Assembly (NCBI GenBank): GCA_020216745.1
Contig: JAIWNQ010000036.1
Coordinates: 1 to 10,000 of the forward strand
DNA: 10,000 bases
Source: Candidatus Hydrogenedens sp.
GTDB taxonomy: Bacteria; Hydrogenedentota; Hydrogenedentia; Hydrogenedentales; Hydrogenedentaceae
Reading direction: 5' to 3'
In this document: positions 6,991 to 10,000 of the stretch, piece after piece
How positions within the stretch are numbered: position 1 is the first letter of the stretch
How the letters are laid out: every line of letters begins with the position of its first letter
Translations under genes and position numbers: made by a program
Notes under the pieces: model-generated
Told to the model about the DNA's origin: nothing
Databases searched by the model: none
Seen by the model: only the letters and a program-made list of their open reading frames with translations

Positions 6991-8843
6991 AATTCCTCAA
7001 CGAGAGCACGGAATCCATCTTCTAAACCTCTATTCTCCTCTTGTGAAACAATAGCCCCACTATAACGTATTCGTTCACACGTTTTAAGTATTTTCAATAT
7101 CCTATCCTTCAATGAACGGTCTACTCTTTTGTCGTTTATTATTTTTTCGACATCATCTGAAGTCAATCCCGAAGTGTTAACAACCCCAAATATATCACCT
7201 ATGTACTGCTTTAATGCCTGTTCTACCGCAACAGATATATTGCCCATATTCCGCAATTCATCATATTTCCTTATGCAATTTTCATAAGCATATATTTTCC
7301 TTCGATATATAGGATTATTTTTTAAGTATTCTTTTCTAAAACCTAATCCCAAAGATAAAATTGATAAAATAGGTGGAAATATAAAAATAACATAGGGGAT
7401 AAGTTTCTTATGTGAACCCACTGGCTTTAAATTTACCCCTTCCGTTATGATAGGTAATAATTCTGAATTGGCAACATCCACTGTTTTTGCCTCAATCCTT
7501 GGAGTTCCCCCTGCTGTTATTACATTATTCCCTTCCAAAGCATCCCCTATCACTCTTAGTGGAAATGCATTTGTTCGAAGTGAAGCATATTGCCCCAACT
7601 GTGGATTAAAATAGTCATATCCAATGGGGGGTATCTGGTAATCACCAGGTTTCATTGGAGTAATAGAAAATCGGAAGGTCTTTTCAACATTATCCCATGT
7701 CTCTGCATTTACCGATACAACCTCTGGGTCAGATATGTATGCCCAATCTAAATTAGGTTTTGCAGGTGGTCTTAAAAAATCTGGGTAACCTTCACCACGA
7801 AACGTCATAGACAAATAAATTGGAGTACCAACCTTTACTTCCGTCTGAGATACATTTGACGTCAAAGTATATTTGCCTATAGCCCCAAAATAATTTTCGG
7901 GAGAAGGAGGGAGAGGTCTAACCTCCAAATTTATTGGTTCTGAATTCTTAACAATTGGGTAAGTTTCTGGCCAACCCCATGTACTATATTGGACATAACA
8001 ATTGTCCCAAACCCATGGATTTATTGTTAAAGTACCAACACTTTTTGGACAAATTGGGATTACAAGTTCTATAATCTTATACATTCCCTCTGTCGTATTT
8101 TCTCGTCGACTATTTTGTTGTATCTTACCCACATAAAAGCCCTCAAATTCAGGCAAATCTGGAATATTTCCAGTAGCTGTCCTCAATGAAAAATTTTGCG
8201 ATTCAAGTATTTTAGCTCTCAAAATTAATGTTAAAACTTCACCTTGGAATACAATCTTCTTTGATACTTCACTCTCAACTTTCAATATTTTATCTAATTC
8301 AGCATTATTTGCCGACCTTTGTCCAGGCGAAATTGTTTGCCCTCTACGGGTAAAGGGAGTTTTCTGTTGTTTTTGAGGTAATGAAGGCGTTTGGGGATTG
8401 GTTGGTGTTGCAGAATTAGCGGGAACAACTTTAATTTTAACATCTGGTGACTCTTGCTGTGTCCCATTTACGAACACAGACACTTGGATAGACCATTCTC
8501 CTTCTTTATTAGCTATTCCACGATAGCGACGTTCTTTTGTTGTTATAATTTGAGATTGTCCAAATGTCATTCGTATTTCTGTGCTCATTCCTGAATATAC
8601 TGGATCAGGCAATATTTGAATACCATCTGAAACCTCAAATTTTGGTTCCCCTACATTCGAACCACGAACAATCACTGTAACCTCAAAACTTTCACCTACC
8701 CCTACTTCGGAAGGTTCAACTTGAACCTGAATTGGAGAATCAACAGAAAAACATACTTGCATTATAAAAATGAAAAGAATAATGAAGTCCATTACAAAAC
8801 GATAAAGATAAAAACTATTATTTTTAGAAATCTTTACCTTCAT
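6972..8843 (-). CDS. batD: BatD-like exported protein of the aerotolerance (Bat) operon
   Basis: This 623-aa protein has the BatD (oxygen-tolerance family) layout: a signal peptide (hydrophobic about 19-33), an N-terminal Ig-like domain that begins IQVQVEPSEVGVGESFEVTV (about 38-140), a Pro/Gln/Thr-rich linker (about 141-178), two further beta-sandwich regions, one membrane helix at about 480-502 and a cytoplasmic tail of about 120 residues starting with basic FRKEYLKNNPIYRRK. The stretch LEVRPLPPSPENYFGAIGKYTL at about 306-327 closely resembles the characteristic BatD PLP..P..F.GAVG.F motif. BatD proteins sit with MoxR ATPase and VWA-domain partners and are implicated in envelope or oxidative-stress tolerance; the molecular function is not established. 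The ATG at 8841-8843 lies 1 nt after the upstream stop; the only ribosome-site candidate is GGTGG made by the two terminal Trp codons of the upstream gene. The 3' end overlaps batE. No lesion is seen. Confidence 0.9.
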   Translation of the reverse strand: MKVKISKNNSFYLYRFVMDFIILFIFIMQVCFSVDSPIQVQVEPSEVGVGESFEVTVIVRGSNVGEPKFEVSDGIQILPDPVYSGMSTEIRMTFGQSQIITTKERRYRGIANKEGEWSIQVSVFVNGTQQESPDVKIKVVPANSATPTNPQTPSLPQKQQKTPFTRRGQTISPGQRSANNAELDKILKVESEVSKKIVFQGEVLTLILRAKILESQNFSLRTATGNIPDLPEFEGFYVGKIQQNSRRENTTEGMYKIIELVIPICPKSVGTLTINPWVWDNCYVQYSTWGWPETYPIVKNSEPINLEVRPLPPSPENYFGAIGKYTLTSNVSQTEVKVGTPIYLSMTFRGEGYPDFLRPPAKPNLDWAYISDPEVVSVNAETWDNVEKTFRFSITPMKPGDYQIPPIGYDYFNPQLGQYASLRTNAFPLRVIGDALEGNNVITAGGTPRIEAKTVDVANSELLPIITEGVNLKPVGSHKKLIPYVIFIFPPILSILSLGLGFRKEYLKNNPIYRRKIYAYENCIRKYDELRNMGNISVAVEQALKQYIGDIFGVVNTSGLTSDDVEKIINDKRVDRSLKDRILKILKTCERIRYSGAIVSQEENRGLEDGFRALVEELWRVMK

Positions 8844-8844
8844 T

Positions 8845-9699
8845 CTACCACCATTTATCAGGTAACATAATACGTTCTCGGTCGTTCAACATCTCTTTTT
8901 GTTCTTTCTGATCTATTTCTTCAAGAGATTCCAGTAATAACTCAATTTGTTTTTTCTCGTTAGTATCCTCTTTCTTTTTATCTTCCTTTTTTTCTTCTTT
9001 ATTTTCCTTATTTTCCTCCATTTGAGTTTCTTTTTTCTGCTCCTGTTGATCCTTATCATCTTGACCCTCTTGTTGATTATCATTCCCTCCTTGCTGATTC
9101 TTTTCACTATCACGAACCAAGGTCAATATAATTATATAATCATTCCCTTCTCTGGAAATACCTTTATAAACAAGTGGGTCTCCTATTTTTGCCTTCGCCA
9201 TGGCTTCTATTATATTTAACCAATTCCCTTCCACTTCCATCTGAACTCGTGTGTTAAGGTCAAAAACACCCGTTTCTTTTCCACCTTGAGGTTGGATAAA
9301 GAACTTAATACCTTCATTTATCGGGAATTGGAGTTCTGATAGATTTCCATCCTGTATCGTTTGCTTATCTTTATATATCACATCAAAGCCATTGACACCC
9401 AATCTTTTTAAGATGAAGGATACTGCTTCATTCCCTTCCAAAAGGCTGGCATTACCATTATTACTTTCTTCTTCAGGAACGTTTTTCCCCTGCTCTCCCA
9501 TTATTTTTACAGCTGTAACTTCTGCCTCGACAGGCTTCTGGGATTCTTGTATATCTTCTGGCTTACTTAATAATGGAGGCACACTATTATCTGCAAATAG
9601 TGACTTCGCAATGAGAAATAAACTTATAATAACAATTTTTACACTCTTGTTACTTTGACAATTCCATCCTAACATTTTAACCTTAAACTTACTATACAT
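8845..9699 (-). CDS. exported Bat-associated protein with K/E/Q-rich region and BatC-like C-terminal tail
   Basis: I do not recognise the whole protein. The 284-aa product has a signal peptide (hydrophobic about 20-35, ending SLFA-DN), a spacer at about 37-90, and a mixed alpha/beta domain at about 91-196 (VSFILKRLGVNGFDVIYKD ... NWLNIIEAMAKAKIGDPLVYKG ... YIIILTLVRD), which loosely resembles small STN/secretin-N-type folds. A highly charged low-complexity stretch follows at about 197-249 (Asn/Gln then Lys/Glu), and then a tail IELLLESLEEIDQKEQKEML...LPDKWW. Leu-rich LLE.LE..E followed by a terminal D-x-W resembles the tail of BatC and of VWA-TPR Bat proteins, but this protein has no TPR. The start is ambiguous: ATG at 9697-9699 lies 1 nt after the upstream stop with only weak GAGA upstream, whereas ATG at 9673-9675 (residue 9) has AAGG 5 nt before it. 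It lies between a TPR protein and batD, so an envelope role in the Bat module is likely. The tail match is from memory, not a search. Confidence 0.75.
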   Translation of the reverse strand: MYSKFKVKMLGWNCQSNKSVKIVIISLFLIAKSLFADNSVPPLLSKPEDIQESQKPVEAEVTAVKIMGEQGKNVPEEESNNGNASLLEGNEAVSFILKRLGVNGFDVIYKDKQTIQDGNLSELQFPINEGIKFFIQPQGGKETGVFDLNTRVQMEVEGNWLNIIEAMAKAKIGDPLVYKGISREGNDYIIILTLVRDSEKNQQGGNDNQQEGQDDKDQQEQKKETQMEENKENKEEKKEDKKKEDTNEKKQIELLLESLEEIDQKEQKEMLNDRERIMLPDKWW

Positions 9700-9700
9700 A

Positions 9701-10000
9701 TTATTTATTTCTCTTTCTTAATTCTACAACGTTAGGTTGTTCCTCTAATACATGTACTTCTGCGTCAGGAACTTCTGTTCTCGTGTTCAAAAACATAGTT
9801 GCTGTTTTCTGTTCAGAATCCTGTTTTTGATCTTGCTCATTCTCCTTGTCTTGTTTATTTTCCTGAGATTGACGAAGTAATTGCTTTAATTCATATAATG
9901 CATGGTCTAAATTTCTTTTTGCCTCGCTAAAATTAGGCTGTATCTCTAAGGCTTCACGATAACATTGAACAGCATTACGATATAGTGTAACACATTCCTG
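9701..10000 (-). CDS. TPR protein of BatB/BatC type, C-terminal fragment
   Basis: An open frame enters from the right edge and ends at TAA (9701-9703), giving the last 99 residues. The first 40 read as a TPR unit, YRNAVQCYREALEIQPNFSEAKRNLDHALYELKQL, with the usual A/Y/A-L..P spacing. A Gln/Lys/Glu/Asn-rich stretch (about 44-65) and a short tail with no recognised motif, ending VVELRKRNK, follow. A TPR followed by a Q/K-rich region directly upstream of batD is typical of BatC or of BatB-BatC fusions (VWA plus TPR). The terminal D-W tail seen in many BatC proteins is absent here and instead occurs on the next gene. The stop is 1 nt from the next ATG, so the two are almost certainly cotranscribed. 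Which Bat protein it is cannot be decided without the N-terminus. Confidence 0.75.
   Translation of the reverse strand, partial: QECVTLYRNAVQCYREALEIQPNFSEAKRNLDHALYELKQLLRQSQENKQDKENEQDQKQDSEQKTATMFLNTRTEVPDAEVHVLEEQPNVVELRKRNK

Noticed and set aside
8913..9110. Low-complexity purine/pyrimidine-rich tract as a possible repeat array
   Set aside because: There is no fixed unit length or repeated DNA word; the bias is explained by Lys/Glu/Gln codons in the coding frame.
8913..9113. Minus-strand open frame encoding an extremely Lys/Ile/Arg-rich peptide
   Set aside because: It is a shifted reading of the same low-complexity A/G-rich DNA within the 284-aa gene.
8947..9219. Plus-strand open frame encoding a Leu/Ile/Phe-rich, membrane-like peptide
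   Set aside because: It is the antisense of the Lys/Glu/Gln-rich stretch of the 284-aa protein; purine-rich codons read backwards give hydrophobic residues. It has no ribosome site and no family resemblance.
9392..9658. Plus-strand open frame antisense to the N-terminal part of the 284-aa protein
   Set aside because: It lies fully inside a gene with a good signal peptide and operon context on the other strand; no SD site and no recognisable domain.
1..10000. CRISPR arrays, tRNA/rRNA genes, insertion sequences, riboswitches
   Set aside because: I saw no direct-repeat arrays, no tRNA-like cloverleaf or TTCGAATC-type T-loop outside genes, no transposase and no intergenic space large enough for a riboswitch apart from 970-1093, which shows no recognisable aptamer.

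Overview
The window is AT-rich, densely packed bacterial DNA. It carries one divergent pair of genes (a minus-strand mnmG running off the left edge and a plus-strand secreted-protein gene) followed by a long minus-strand cluster that enters from the right edge. Signal peptides, a periplasmic HtrA/DegP-type protease and a Bat ("Bacteroides aerotolerance") module point to a Gram-negative, diderm-type bacterium. Clear AGGAG-type Shine-Dalgarno sites and a full-length GlnD argue against typical Bacteroidota, where both are usually weak or missing. An uncultivated relative of the Planctomycetota/PVC or Hydrogenedentota-like lineages is possible, but I cannot place it from this sequence.

Layout, left to right: the N-terminal 323 codons of mnmG (tRNA wobble-uridine modification, minus strand); a 124-bp divergent intergenic region; a 316-aa secreted protein built of PKD/Ig-like beta-sandwich domains (plus strand, function unknown); a 13-bp convergent gap; then minus-strand genes in map order htrA, glnD, batE, batD, a 284-aa Bat-associated exported protein, and the C-terminal 99 codons of a TPR protein of BatB/BatC type. 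No stretch longer than about 125 bp lacks a gene, and I see no RNA genes, insertion sequences, CRISPR arrays or long repeats.

Transcription of the cluster runs from the right edge leftwards: TPR protein > 284-aa protein > batD > batE > glnD > htrA. Every junction is extremely tight: a 1-nt gap, a 1-nt gap, a 4- or 19-nt overlap, a 4-nt GTGA overlap and a 5-nt gap. The six genes therefore look like one translationally coupled operon. BatD, BatE and the two BatC-like proteins are envelope components. They normally accompany MoxR ATPase and VWA proteins (BatA/BatB), which would be expected just beyond the right edge. HtrA degrades or refolds damaged periplasmic proteins, which fits an envelope-stress theme. 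GlnD, the PII uridylyltransferase/nitrogen sensor, is the unexpected member.

The most unusual points are the 284-aa protein, which carries a BatC-like C-terminal tail but no TPR and has an unrecognised central domain; the insertion of glnD between bat genes and htrA; and the orphan Ig-like secreted protein. None amounts to a demonstrably new system.
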